DNA of 64,000 nt, from assembly GCF_003143755.1 (NCBI RefSeq), contig NZ_QFRI01000002.1, positions 186,001 through 250,000 on the forward strand. Reading direction: 5' to 3'. Position 1 is the first letter of the stretch, and each line of letters starts with the position of its first letter. Source of the stretch: Algibacter marinivivus. GTDB lineage: Bacteria > Bacteroidota > Bacteroidia > Flavobacteriales > Flavobacteriaceae. The notes under the pieces are model-generated. The model saw only the letters and a program-made list of their open reading frames with translations. It was not told where the DNA came from and did no database searches. Both the position numbers and the translations under genes were made by a program. Positions 1 to 8,260 of the stretch are shown piece after piece.

Positions 1-238
1 TATGGTCTGAATGCTCATGAGTAAACAAAATCCCATCTATACGCTTCACATTCTCCCTTAGCATTTGATAACGAAAATCTGGCCCGCAATCAACAACATA
101 CGTATAACCATCCCATTCAACTAAAACAGAAACACGCAAACGTTTATCTTTAAAATCATTACTTAAACACACAGGATGATCGCTTCCAATTATCGGAATA
201 CCTTGCGATGTACCAGTACCAAGAAAAGTAATTTTCAA
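1..238 (-). CDS. MBL-fold metallo-hydrolase, 3' end outside window
   Basis: About 79 N-terminal residues of a metallo-beta-lactamase-fold hydrolase are visible, reading left out of the window. The N-terminus reads KITFLGTGTSQGIP, the usual first strand and glycine-rich turn of the PhnP-like branch, and the last visible residues are THEHSDH, the HxHxDH motif that binds the two metal ions. The substrate cannot be told from this fragment. The start is set at a TTG codon because the conserved KITFLGTG strand begins directly after it and no ATG lies nearby. It is divergent from the next gene, with its own -7 box TATTTTTG at 262-255. Confidence 0.85.
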   Translation of the reverse strand, partial: MKITFLGTGTSQGIPIIGSDHPVCLSNDFKDKRLRVSVLVEWDGYTYVVDCGPDFRYQMLRENVKRIDGILFTHEHSDH

Positions 239-271
239 TTGCTGAGATTTTAAACAAAAATAAGTTTATTT

Positions 272-302
272 TTTTGTTTGCTATACATATTTGATACCTT
301 TG
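272..302 (+). promoter_or_regulatory. Bacteroidota-type promoter for the 331-1806 gene
   Basis: A TTTTG element (272-276) is followed after 18 bases by TACCTTTG (295-302). This matches the Bacteroidota consensus of a -33 TTG and a -7 TAnnTTTG. A divergent -7 box TATTTTTG for the MBL-fold gene lies on the other strand at 262-255, so this 92-base gap serves both genes. Confidence 0.6.
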
Positions 303-330
303 TAAATACAAGACGTAACCTATACACAAC

Positions 331-1806
331 ATGGAAATTACCATAACTGGAGATAAAGAATTTGATGATATTCCATCATTAAAATCAAAAGCACTTCGCA
401 TAAACTTAAACGAAAATATTTACGGAACCTTTGCTGAAATTGGTGCAGGACAAGAAACTTGTCGTCATTTTTTCAGGGCTGGTGGAGCATCTGGAACTAT
501 TGCAAAAGCAATGTCTGCTTATGATAAAGACTTTAGTGACGCCATTTATGGAGCAGAAGACGACGGACGTTATGTAACCGAAGCACGTTTAAGAAAAATG
601 CTTGCTCATGAAATGGACCTCATGGAAAATAGGTTAACTCGTGAAAAAAACCCTAACAAAATATTCTTTACTTACGCCAACACTGTTGCTACTATTGATT
701 TTGCTAAACAATTTAAAGGTCATGGATGGGTAGGAATAAAATACCAAGTTGAAGCTGGCGCTAACTACAATGAGATTATTCTTCACGTAAGATTCAAAGA
801 AACTGATGCTAGGTTACAACAAGAAACATTAGGTATATTAGGAACAAACTTAATTTACGGAGCATTTTACAAGTACAATGAGCCCAAAAAATTACTTCGC
901 TATTTATATGATCATTTAGATAAAGATCAAATAGAGATTGATACTATAAATTTCTCAGGACCTGTTTTTGAAAATATAGACAACAGATTGATGAGTTTGC
1001 AATTAGTTAAAAACGGCATGACGGATGCTGTAATGTTTGGACCTGACGGAACAAACGTTCTTCCTGCTAGAATTTTTTACAAGAAAAATATTTTGGCATT
1101 ACGTGGAAGCTTTAGACCAGTAACTAAAGTAAACATGGCTATGTATGAGAAATCATATAAAATGTTTATCAAAGAAAATAAAGTTGACGAAAAGAAAACC
1201 GTTGTAGTTTTTGAAATTACACTCTCTAATTTAAGAGCTGAAGGTGAAATTGACGAACAAGATTTTATAGATAGAGCAGATTTATTATGCTCTCTGGGAC
1301 AATCTGTTATGATATCCAACTTTCAAGAATACTTTAAGGTAGTTGAATACTTCTCAAACTACACAAAAGCAAGAATGGGGTTAGCCATGGGAGTTAGTAA
1401 TTTAGTTGATATTTTTGATGAAAAATATTATCGTCATATTAGTGGTGGTATACTTGAAGCCTTTGGAAAATTATTCTTCAAAGATTTAAAAGTATACTTA
1501 TACCCTATGAAGGATCCTGAAACAGGAGAGCTTATTAACAGCGAAAACCTAAAAGTATATCCTCGTATGAAAGAATTATACAAATTCTTTAAATACAACG
1601 GAAAAGTTATAGATATTACTGATTACGATGAAAGTATTATGAGTATTTTCTCTAGAGAAATATTACAAATGATATCTGAAGGTGAAAAAGGTTGGGAAAA
1701 CATGGTCCCTGATGGAACCGCCGAATTAATTAAAGATTATAGATTATTTGGCTACACTAGAAGACCTTTAACTCTGAGCAGAAATATAAAACGGAAAAAA
1801 AAGTAA
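331..1806 (+). CDS. conserved Bacteroidota protein of unknown function, 491 aa
   Basis: A soluble 491-residue protein with no signal peptide, no membrane segment and a lysine-rich C-terminal tail (RNIKRKKK). I do not recognise a characterised family. Near the N-terminus it has the segment IYGTFAEIGAGQE, then a central region ending in FGPDGTNVLPARIFYKKN around residues 235-255. From memory, relatives carry inconsistent database labels, including nicotinate-nucleotide adenylyltransferase; I see no HxGH nucleotidyltransferase motif and do not adopt that name. The gene is monocistronic: it has its own promoter just upstream and a strong hairpin terminator right after the stop. The ordinary base composition and solitary control suggest a core gene. 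Confidence 0.85.
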   Translation: MEITITGDKEFDDIPSLKSKALRINLNENIYGTFAEIGAGQETCRHFFRAGGASGTIAKAMSAYDKDFSDAIYGAEDDGRYVTEARLRKMLAHEMDLMENRLTREKNPNKIFFTYANTVATIDFAKQFKGHGWVGIKYQVEAGANYNEIILHVRFKETDARLQQETLGILGTNLIYGAFYKYNEPKKLLRYLYDHLDKDQIEIDTINFSGPVFENIDNRLMSLQLVKNGMTDAVMFGPDGTNVLPARIFYKKNILALRGSFRPVTKVNMAMYEKSYKMFIKENKVDEKKTVVVFEITLSNLRAEGEIDEQDFIDRADLLCSLGQSVMISNFQEYFKVVEYFSNYTKARMGLAMGVSNLVDIFDEKYYRHISGGILEAFGKLFFKDLKVYLYPMKDPETGELINSENLKVYPRMKELYKFFKYNGKVIDITDYDESIMSIFSREILQMISEGEKGWENMVPDGTAELIKDYRLFGYTRRPLTLSRNIKRKKK

Positions 1807-1817
1807 ATAAAATTAAA

Positions 1818-1846
1818 AACGGCTATTAATAATAGCCGTTTTTTTT
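1818..1846. terminator. bidirectional terminator between the 331-1806 gene and bcp
   Basis: A perfect 10-bp stem (AACGGCTATT, 1818-1827, pairing with 1831-1840) and a 3-base loop are followed by a T run to 1846. The A run on the left lets it act on both strands. The T run overlaps the bcp stop codon at 1845-1847. Confidence 0.9.
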
Positions 1847-2297
1847 ATGCCAATATTTGTGCAGCGTGGTCTTTTGTCTTTACTTTTTCAATAACACGAT
1901 CAACAATACCTTCTTCATTAATTAAAAAGGTCATTCTATGAATTCCATCATACTCTCTACCCATAAATTTCTTTGGTCCCCAAACACCAAAAGCATTAAT
2001 AACAGCTTTGTCTTCATCTGCCAAAAGTGGAAAAGGAAATTCGTATTTATTTTTGAAATTAGATTGTCGCTTTGCTGAATCAGCGCTTACACCCAACAAC
2101 TCATAACCTTGTTCTTGAAGGACTTCATAATTATCTCTTAAATTACAAGCCTCAACAGTACAACCTGGAGTACTTGCTTTTGGATAAAAGAACACCACTA
2201 GCTTTTTTCCTTTATAATCACTTAAAGAAATTGAGTTTCCTTGTTCATCTTTTGCTGTGAAATTAGGAACAGCATCACCTTGTTTTAATGTATTCAT
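1845..2297 (-). CDS. bcp: thioredoxin-dependent thiol peroxidase Bcp (PrxQ type)
   Basis: A 150-residue peroxiredoxin that reduces hydrogen peroxide and organic hydroperoxides in the cytoplasm at the expense of thioredoxin. The active-site segment YPKASTPGCTVEAC gives peroxidatic Cys46 and a resolving Cys51 five residues later, the spacing typical of the two-cysteine Bcp/PrxQ class. The length equals that of characterised Bcp proteins. The start codon lies just ahead of the conserved GDAVPNFTAKD strand. It stands alone, convergent with the preceding gene through a shared terminator and divergent from nth. Confidence 0.96.
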   Translation of the reverse strand: MNTLKQGDAVPNFTAKDEQGNSISLSDYKGKKLVVFFYPKASTPGCTVEACNLRDNYEVLQEQGYELLGVSADSAKRQSNFKNKYEFPFPLLADEDKAVINAFGVWGPKKFMGREYDGIHRMTFLINEEGIVDRVIEKVKTKDHAAQILA

Positions 2298-2393
2298 TTA
2301 TGATTTCATTTTTATAAATTGGTCAAATGTAATTCACACAACAATAATTTTTATTACGATTAAAAATTATTAGTTATGCTCATTTCATAGTCT

Positions 2394-2401
2394 TAACTTT
2401 G
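2394..2401 (+). promoter_or_regulatory. -7 promoter box for nth
   Basis: TAACTTTG matches TAnnTTTG and lies 23 bases ahead of the nth ATG. No clear -33 TTG is visible at the usual distance. Confidence 0.45.
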
Positions 2402-2424
2402 ATTTTTTATCAAAAATACAACTT

Positions 2425-3084
2425 ATGACTAAACAAGAAAAGGTAAAATTTGTTATAAACACACTATACAAACTCTACCCGGAAATCCCTATCCCTTTAG
2501 ATCATAAAGACCCTTATACTTTATTAGTAGCTGTATTACTATCTGCACAATGCACTGATGTTAGGGTGAATAAAATAACACCAATTCTTTTTGAAGTAGC
2601 AGATAACCCTTATGAAATGATTAAACTATCAGTAGACGAAATAAAACAAATCATTAAACCTTGTGGGCTTTCTCCAATGAAAAGTAAAGGTATTTACGGT
2701 TTATCAAAAATTCTTATAGAAAAACATAATGGAAAAGTTCCGCAAAGTTTTGATGCTCTAGAAGAACTACCAGCGGTGGGACACAAAACTGCCAGTGTTG
2801 TTATGTCACAAGCTTTTGGAGTACCTGCATTTCCCGTAGATACACACATTCACAGACTAATGTATCGATGGAATTTAAGTAATGGTAAAAACGTTATTCA
2901 AACCGAAAAAGATGCTAAGCGTTTATTCCCAAAGGATTTATGGAACGATTTACATTTGCAGATTATTTGGTATGGTCGTGAATACTCCCCAGCACGTGGG
3001 TGGGATTTAGAGAAAGACATTATCACTAAAACAATTGGAAGACAATCTGTTTTAAACGATTACTATAAAACAAAAAAGTCCTAA
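2425..3084 (+). CDS. nth: endonuclease III-type DNA glycosylase lacking the 4Fe-4S cysteines
   Basis: A 219-residue base-excision-repair glycosylase/AP lyase of the HhH-GPD family, which removes oxidised pyrimidines from DNA. The helix-hairpin-helix and catalytic lysine lie in LPAVGHKTASVV (Lys121), and the catalytic aspartate in VDTHIHRL (Asp139), one residue later than Lys120 and Asp138 of E. coli Nth. The usual C-terminal C-X6-C-X2-C-X5-C iron-sulfur loop is absent: the matching segment reads YGREYSPARGWDLEKD, and the only cysteines are at positions 43 and 80. The enzyme should therefore fold without the cluster. The 3' end overlaps a bidirectional hairpin. Confidence 0.93.
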   Translation: MTKQEKVKFVINTLYKLYPEIPIPLDHKDPYTLLVAVLLSAQCTDVRVNKITPILFEVADNPYEMIKLSVDEIKQIIKPCGLSPMKSKGIYGLSKILIEKHNGKVPQSFDALEELPAVGHKTASVVMSQAFGVPAFPVDTHIHRLMYRWNLSNGKNVIQTEKDAKRLFPKDLWNDLHLQIIWYGREYSPARGWDLEKDIITKTIGRQSVLNDYYKTKKS

Positions 3085-3105
3085 TTTTAAAAAATCAGGA
3101 CTTTT
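3074..3105. terminator. bidirectional terminator between nth and the small sigma-linked gene
   Basis: AAAAGTCCT (3074-3082) pairs with AGGACTTTT (3097-3105) across a 14-base loop. The hairpin overlaps the nth stop codon at 3082-3084 and serves the minus-strand gene that ends at 3112. Confidence 0.75.
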
Positions 3106-3111
3106 AGAAAC

Positions 3112-3258
3112 TTAATTCAGAAGCGCTTCAAACTTCATTTTATTACAATTTATAACACTTAAAGCCTTAGAATAATTTAGAAGAAAATTAACCGTTTCTT
3201 CTCGCGGTTCAAGATTTTCTATGTTTTTAATAGAATTTTCAGAGTAAATTTTTGCCAT
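3112..3258 (-). CDS. small 48-aa protein encoded downstream of the ECF sigma factor
   Basis: A 48-codon frame from ATG at 3258 to TAA at 3112, beginning MAKIYSENSIKNIENL and containing EPREETVNFLLNYSKAL. It has no signal peptide and no membrane segment, and looks like a compact, mostly helical acidic-to-neutral protein. I judge it real because it sits in line with, and 57 bases behind, the sigma factor gene, fills the gap, and ends just at a shared terminator. From memory, similar short proteins follow this sigma gene in other flavobacteria. The function is unknown; a role tied to the sigma factor is a guess from position only. Confidence 0.7.
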   Translation of the reverse strand: MAKIYSENSIKNIENLEPREETVNFLLNYSKALSVINCNKMKFEALLN

Positions 3259-3315
3259 GTTTTAAAGTTAAGGGTTTATTTATACCGATAACGCAACAAA
3301 ATTTACTTTATTGTA

Positions 3316-3900
3316 TTAATTAGTTAAAACAATATTATGTTTATCTATAATCTTACGTAAATTAATTAACGCATAACGCATTCTCCCTAGAGCAGTATTA
3401 ATACTAACACCTGTTCTGTCTGATATTTCTTTAAAACTCATATCATTATAAATACGTAACATTAAAACTTCTTTTTGATCATCTGGAAGCTCATCTACTA
3501 AACGTCTCACATCATTTTCAACCTGTTCCTTTATAATTGTTTTTTCTGCATTTAGACTTGTATCGCTTAAAACAGAAAAAATACTAAATTCTCCTGTATT
3601 ATCGAATTTAGGCATTCGGCTATTTTTCCTGAAGTAATCAATAACTAAATTATGCGAAATACGCATTACCCAAGGCAAAAATTTTCCTTCTTCATTATAA
3701 GCACCACGCTTAAGAGTACGTATTACTTTAATAAATGTGTCCTGAAAAATATCCTCAGCAACATCTCTATCGTATACTTTGGAATAAATAAAACTGTAAA
3801 TTCTTTGTTTGTGTCTCTTAATTAGAGTTTCTAAAGCGCCTTCGTTTCCTTTGATGTAATTACTAACTAATGTAGCATCTGTAATAATTTCTCGTTGCAT
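3316..3900 (-). CDS. ECF-type RNA polymerase sigma factor
   Basis: A 194-residue sigma-70 family factor of the extracytoplasmic-function group. Region 2 spans about residues 22-95, with AEDIFQDTFIKVIRTL for core binding and the -10 contact and FLPWVMRISHNLVIDYFRK as region 2.4. Region 4 spans about residues 130-185, with the helix-turn-helix MSFKEISDRTGVSINTALGRMRYAL. There is no FecR-like or zinc anti-sigma gene next to it; only a 48-residue reading frame follows on the same strand. It resembles the widespread stand-alone flavobacterial RpoE-like sigma rather than a FecI-type factor. A 235-base gap separates it from divergent uvrA. Confidence 0.93.
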   Translation of the reverse strand: MQREIITDATLVSNYIKGNEGALETLIKRHKQRIYSFIYSKVYDRDVAEDIFQDTFIKVIRTLKRGAYNEEGKFLPWVMRISHNLVIDYFRKNSRMPKFDNTGEFSIFSVLSDTSLNAEKTIIKEQVENDVRRLVDELPDDQKEVLMLRIYNDMSFKEISDRTGVSINTALGRMRYALINLRKIIDKHNIVLTN

Positions 3901-4103
3901 AATCTTTACTTTTAACGCACGAAGTAAGGGCTTCGTTGCTTGGGGTTATTAAGTTTAAAAGTAATTTTATGCTATAGATAGGCGTATTTTAAGTTATTAT
4001 AATTTCAAATATAACAACAATCATTCCTAAAAAGCAAAGATTCATATCTTTTTTTAACAATTTATTCGACGAACGGTCATTTCAAAACCTCGATTAGTTG
4101 TCT

Positions 4104-4111
4104 TATCTTTG
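4104..4111 (+). promoter_or_regulatory. -7 promoter box for uvrA
   Basis: TATCTTTG matches TAnnTTTG. It overlaps the TTG (4109) that would open the longest reading frame, which argues that translation of uvrA starts further down at ATG 4136. Confidence 0.55.
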
Positions 4112-4135
4112 CTAGATTATTCTCTTAAAAAACCT

Positions 4136-6919
4136 ATGAACACTACTATTTCTGAAGTAAATCCTAAAGAAAACATCATAATAAAAGGTGCAAAACTGCA
4201 TAATCTTAAAAATATTGATGTTGTAATCCCTAGAAACAAGTTAGTAGTTATTACTGGGTTATCTGGATCTGGCAAGTCAAGTTTGGCTTTTGACACGCTT
4301 TATGCTGAAGGACAAAGACGCTATGTAGAAAGCTTATCAAGTTATGCTCGCCAATTTCTAGGAAGATTAAACAAACCAAAAGTTGATTACATTAAAGGCA
4401 TTGCCCCTGCAATAGCTATTGAACAAAAAGTAAATTCAACAAATCCTCGATCAACAGTCGGAACAACTACAGAAATTTACGACTACTTAAAGCTATTATT
4501 TGCAAGAATTGGAAAAACCTATTCCCCAGTCTCTGGGTTAGAAGTTAAAAAAGATATCGTTTCAGATGTTATTAATTACATAAAAACATTTGCTGATGGT
4601 GAAAAAATGCTACTCCTTGCCCCTATTTATTTAGAAGAAGGACGTACTATTGAAGACAAACTAAAAACACTTCAACAACAAGGGTACGCCAGAATAAAAG
4701 TTAATAAAGATGTTTTAAGAATTGATGAAGCAACATCATTCTCTAAAAAGGATACTATTTTATTAGTTGTAGACCGAATTATAACCAAAAATGATGAAGA
4801 TTTTTTTAATAGACTAGCAGACGCAGCTCAAACTGCATTCTTTGAGGGTAAAGGAGAATGCCTCATAGAAACTCTAAGCAACAACAAACAGCGTCATTTT
4901 AGTAATAACTTTGAATTAGATGGTATTACCTTTTTAGAGCCAAACGTTCATTTATTCAGTTTCAACAATCCTTATGGTGCTTGCCCTAAATGTGAAGGTT
5001 ATGGTGACATAATAGGAATAGACGAAGATTTAGTTATTCCTAACACAGGTCTTTCAGTTTATGACAGCGCTATTTTTCCTTGGCGTGGAGAAAGCATGAG
5101 TTGGTACAAAGACCAATTAGTTAATAACTCTCACAAATTTGATTTTCCTATTCATAAACCATATTTTGAGTTAACAGAAGCTCAAAAAAAATTAGTTTGG
5201 ACAGGTAATAAACATTTTGAAGGTTTAAATTCATTTTTTTCTGAATTAGAATCAAAAGCATACAAAATCCAAAATCGTGTTATGCTTTCGCGTTACCGCG
5301 GAAAAACTAAATGCAAAACTTGTAATGGCAAACGCTTACGAGTTGAAACTAATTATGTAAAAATAGCTGAATCTACTCTAACCGATTTGGTAGAAATGCC
5401 TCTAGATAAGCTTAACAACTTTTTTAAACAACTTGAATTAAACGATTACGATACACAAATAGCAAACCGCTTATTAAAGGAAATTAACAATAGATTATCT
5501 TTTTTATCCAATGTTGGTTTAGACTATTTAACGCTTAACAGAAAATCAAATACCTTATCAGGAGGAGAAAGTCAACGTATTAACCTAGCAACGTCTCTTG
5601 GAAGTAGCTTAGTAGGTTCTATGTATATATTAGACGAACCTAGCATTGGCTTACACCCAAAAGATACAGAGCGTTTAATATCTGTTTTAAAATCACTACG
5701 CAATTTAGGAAACACAGTTATTGTTGTAGAACATGATGAGGATATTATGAAAGCCGCAGATACCATTATAGATATTGGTCCAGAAGCAGGTACTTTTGGA
5801 GGTCATGTAGTTGCAGAAGGTACTTTTACTGATATTTTAGCCTCAGAATCCTTAACTGCTAAATACTTAAACGAAGATTTAAAAATTGAAATTCCAAAAA
5901 TAAGAAGAACTTCAAAGTATCATGTAGATATTATTGGTGCACGAGAAAACAATTTAAAAAATATTGATGTTAGTTTCCCATTGGGTATGCTAACTATTGT
6001 TACTGGTGTTTCAGGAAGCGGGAAAAGCACATTAGTTAAGAAAATATTATTTCCAGCACTACAAAAAAAGCTAACAGATTTTGGAGATAAACCAGGGCAA
6101 TTCTCATCACTAGAAGGCAATTTTAGCAATATCAATCATATAGAGTTTGTAGACCAAAATCCAATTGGGAGATCTTCTAGATCCAATCCTGTAACCTATA
6201 TAAAGGCCTATGATGATATTCGTGCGTTGTTTTCAAAACAAAAACTGAGTAAAATCAGAAACTACCAAGCAAAACATTTTTCTTTCAATGTAGATGGTGG
6301 TCGCTGTGAAACTTGTAAAGGTGAAGGTCAAGTAACTATAGAGATGCAATTTATGGCTGATGTGCATCTAGAATGTGAAACCTGCAAAGGCAAACGCTTT
6401 AAAAAAGAAGTATTAGAAGTCACTTTTTCAGGCAAAAACATAGACGATATTCTCAACTCAACAATAGATGATGCTATTGCTTTTTTTGAAGAAACTGAGC
6501 AGGCTAAAATTAAAAACAAACTCCAACCATTACAAGATGTTGGATTAGGCTATGTTACCCTAGGTCAAAGTTCCTCAACCCTTTCTGGCGGTGAAGCGCA
6601 ACGTATAAAACTAGCATCATTTTTAGGAAAAGGAAATAATAAGGAAAAGGCACTTTTTATTTTTGATGAACCAACAACCGGACTACATTTTCATGATATT
6701 CAAAAACTATTAAAGTCTTTTAATGCGCTAATTGAAAAAGGGCATTCTATTATAGTAGTTGAACATAATATAGATTTAATAAAATGTGCTGATTATATTA
6801 TAGACTTAGGGCCAACTGGAGGTGAAAAAGGCGGTAATCTTGTTGCTTCTGGAACCCCAGAAGACATTATAAAAGTAAAAGCTTCTGAAACGGGAAAATA
6901 TTTAGTAGAAAAATTATAA
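4136..6919 (+). CDS. uvrA: excinuclease ABC subunit UvrA
   Basis: The 927-residue damage-recognition ATPase of nucleotide excision repair, which loads UvrB at lesions. It has two ABC modules. The first has Walker A GLSGSGKSS near residue 45 and signature LSGGESQRINLA; the second has Walker A GVSGSGKST and signature LSGGEAQRIKLA. Zinc-binding CxxC pairs are in place (CPKC and CKTC in the first module; CETC twice in the second). The length fits the 940-residue E. coli protein. The start is placed at ATG 4136 instead of the frame-extending TTG at 4109 because a promoter -7 box covers that TTG. A small membrane-protein gene follows after 3 bases and is probably cotranscribed. Confidence 0.97.
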   Translation: MNTTISEVNPKENIIIKGAKLHNLKNIDVVIPRNKLVVITGLSGSGKSSLAFDTLYAEGQRRYVESLSSYARQFLGRLNKPKVDYIKGIAPAIAIEQKVNSTNPRSTVGTTTEIYDYLKLLFARIGKTYSPVSGLEVKKDIVSDVINYIKTFADGEKMLLLAPIYLEEGRTIEDKLKTLQQQGYARIKVNKDVLRIDEATSFSKKDTILLVVDRIITKNDEDFFNRLADAAQTAFFEGKGECLIETLSNNKQRHFSNNFELDGITFLEPNVHLFSFNNPYGACPKCEGYGDIIGIDEDLVIPNTGLSVYDSAIFPWRGESMSWYKDQLVNNSHKFDFPIHKPYFELTEAQKKLVWTGNKHFEGLNSFFSELESKAYKIQNRVMLSRYRGKTKCKTCNGKRLRVETNYVKIAESTLTDLVEMPLDKLNNFFKQLELNDYDTQIANRLLKEINNRLSFLSNVGLDYLTLNRKSNTLSGGESQRINLATSLGSSLVGSMYILDEPSIGLHPKDTERLISVLKSLRNLGNTVIVVEHDEDIMKAADTIIDIGPEAGTFGGHVVAEGTFTDILASESLTAKYLNEDLKIEIPKIRRTSKYHVDIIGARENNLKNIDVSFPLGMLTIVTGVSGSGKSTLVKKILFPALQKKLTDFGDKPGQFSSLEGNFSNINHIEFVDQNPIGRSSRSNPVTYIKAYDDIRALFSKQKLSKIRNYQAKHFSFNVDGGRCETCKGEGQVTIEMQFMADVHLECETCKGKRFKKEVLEVTFSGKNIDDILNSTIDDAIAFFEETEQAKIKNKLQPLQDVGLGYVTLGQSSSTLSGGEAQRIKLASFLGKGNNKEKALFIFDEPTTGLHFHDIQKLLKSFNALIEKGHSIIVVEHNIDLIKCADYIIDLGPTGGEKGGNLVASGTPEDIIKVKASETGKYLVEKL

Positions 6920-6922
6920 ATC

Positions 6923-7534
6923 TTGTCTGAGGAAGAATTAAAGAATTTAAAAGAAAAAATTGCTATTAAACCTCTTGTAAAGGGAGGTTCAAATTTTGAC
7001 ACCAATGTACTAGTTGAAGTTTCAAGTAACAGACTTCAGTTTAAACCTACTACAGGTTATGCTTTATTTTGTGGTGCTTTCTCATTAGTTCCTGCTATAT
7101 TTTTAAGTATTGGGATTTATAATTATTCAGAAAATAGGAATTTCAATTTTCTATATGACAATATTTTTACTGTTATTATCGCTTCTATCTTCTCTGTAGC
7201 AGTCTTTTTTTTACTTCGGGAATTCTTTAAACCAATAGTATTTGATAAGTCAATTAATAGGTATTATAAAGGTTTTTACAGAAATAAAGTCGAAAAATCA
7301 AAAAATAACATAGCACTTTCAAGAATTTGTGCTTTACAAATTATTGGAGAAATTGTAAAAGGTGATGACCATACTTATAAAAGCTATGAATTAAATATAG
7401 TTTTAGATGACGCTACACGCTTAAACGTAATAGACCATGGCAATCTCAAAGGCATTATTCAAGATGCTAAATGGCTCAGTGAGTTTTTAAATATTCCAAT
7501 TTGGCATGCTGGCTCAAATAAAAAAGAGAAGTAG
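6923..7534 (+). CDS. two-TM membrane protein of unknown function
   Basis: A 203-residue protein starting at a TTG three bases after the uvrA stop, so it is probably translationally coupled. Two hydrophobic segments lie around residues 46-66 and 80-98, followed by a soluble C-terminal part with SRICALQIIGEIVKG and SYELNIVLDDATRLNVIDHG. The beta-rich look of that part resembles the bacterial PH-like domains attached to paired membrane helices, but I cannot confirm this. No DNA-repair motif is visible. The stop codon lies within the following bidirectional terminator. Confidence 0.8.
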   Translation: MSEEELKNLKEKIAIKPLVKGGSNFDTNVLVEVSSNRLQFKPTTGYALFCGAFSLVPAIFLSIGIYNYSENRNFNFLYDNIFTVIIASIFSVAVFFLLREFFKPIVFDKSINRYYKGFYRNKVEKSKNNIALSRICALQIIGEIVKGDDHTYKSYELNIVLDDATRLNVIDHGNLKGIIQDAKWLSEFLNIPIWHAGSNKKEK

Positions 7535-7553
7535 AATAACTACCTCTCTTTTT
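7521..7553. terminator. bidirectional terminator at 7.5 kb
   Basis: AAAAAGAGAAGTAG (7521-7534) pairs with CTACCTCTCTTTTT (7540-7553), with one mismatch and a 5-base loop. It covers the stop codon of the preceding gene and serves the convergent gene at 7574-8164. Confidence 0.8.
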
Positions 7554-7573
7554 AAAATCATATCTAAGACATT

Positions 7574-8164
7574 CTAATTAAACTTATAACCCACTCCTAT
7601 TTGGATGTTATTAAGTTTTACTGAACTTCCTCCAACACTGTTTTCTTGTAAGTTACTTAAGCCTTTATTATATCTAGCAGAAACAAGAATTTTTTCAGTA
7701 ATATCATAAGTAGCACCCAAATCAAAGCCAATATTAAATGATTTAATACCATCAGGTGCATCTAATAAGAAACCAAGATTTGGTCCTGCTACAAGATTTA
7801 ACTTGTCTGCAACTTCATACTTAGCTAAAATAGGGGCCTGAAGTTGATTTAAATCATCTTTAATTGCTAAAAAATTTAGCTCAGGCTGTAATTCAAACTT
7901 CTCACTTAAATTAATATCAGTAAAAAATACGCCTAAATAGAAACCAGACCTGTTGGTTCTATTTTTACTATTATTTAAATTACTGGTGGTTACTGCTTCA
8001 GATTTTGCAGCAGTAGCAGATTTAGAAGCAACAACAGATGTTGAGGACGACCTTGGATAATCAAAAACATCTGAGTTACCAACATAACCAAAACCTAAAG
8101 CGGCACAGGAACTTAATAAAATAGCGGCAAAACAAAATGAAATAAGGGTAATGAAATTTTTCAT
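7574..8164 (-). CDS. putative outer-membrane beta-barrel with lipoprotein-type signal
   Basis: A 196-residue exported protein. The start is placed at ATG 8164 because the lysine-hydrophobic signal MKNFITLISFCFAAILLSSC begins there; the frame extends 16 codons upstream without homology-like sequence. The signal ends in a lipobox-like LSSC. After a serine/alanine-rich stretch to about residue 60, the rest is made of alternating strands typical of small porin-like barrels (YLGVFFTDINLSEKFELQPEL) and ends with VGYKFN, an aromatic end as in outer-membrane proteins. A lipobox on a barrel is unusual; Cys20 may be a coincidence. The ligand is unknown. Confidence 0.8.
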   Translation of the reverse strand: MKNFITLISFCFAAILLSSCAALGFGYVGNSDVFDYPRSSSTSVVASKSATAAKSEAVTTSNLNNSKNRTNRSGFYLGVFFTDINLSEKFELQPELNFLAIKDDLNQLQAPILAKYEVADKLNLVAGPNLGFLLDAPDGIKSFNIGFDLGATYDITEKILVSARYNKGLSNLQENSVGGSSVKLNNIQIGVGYKFN

Positions 8165-8260
8165 AATTTGGTTGTTTTTAGGATTAATACCTTTCAATAT
8201 ACTAAAAATCAAACACTTAACGAAAAATCACCGTTCAAATCAAATAATAAACTTCAAAAA

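Noticed and set aside
4109-4135. TTG start of uvrA extending the frame by nine codons
   Set aside because: A -7 promoter box TATCTTTG covers this TTG, and UvrA homology begins after the ATG at 4136.
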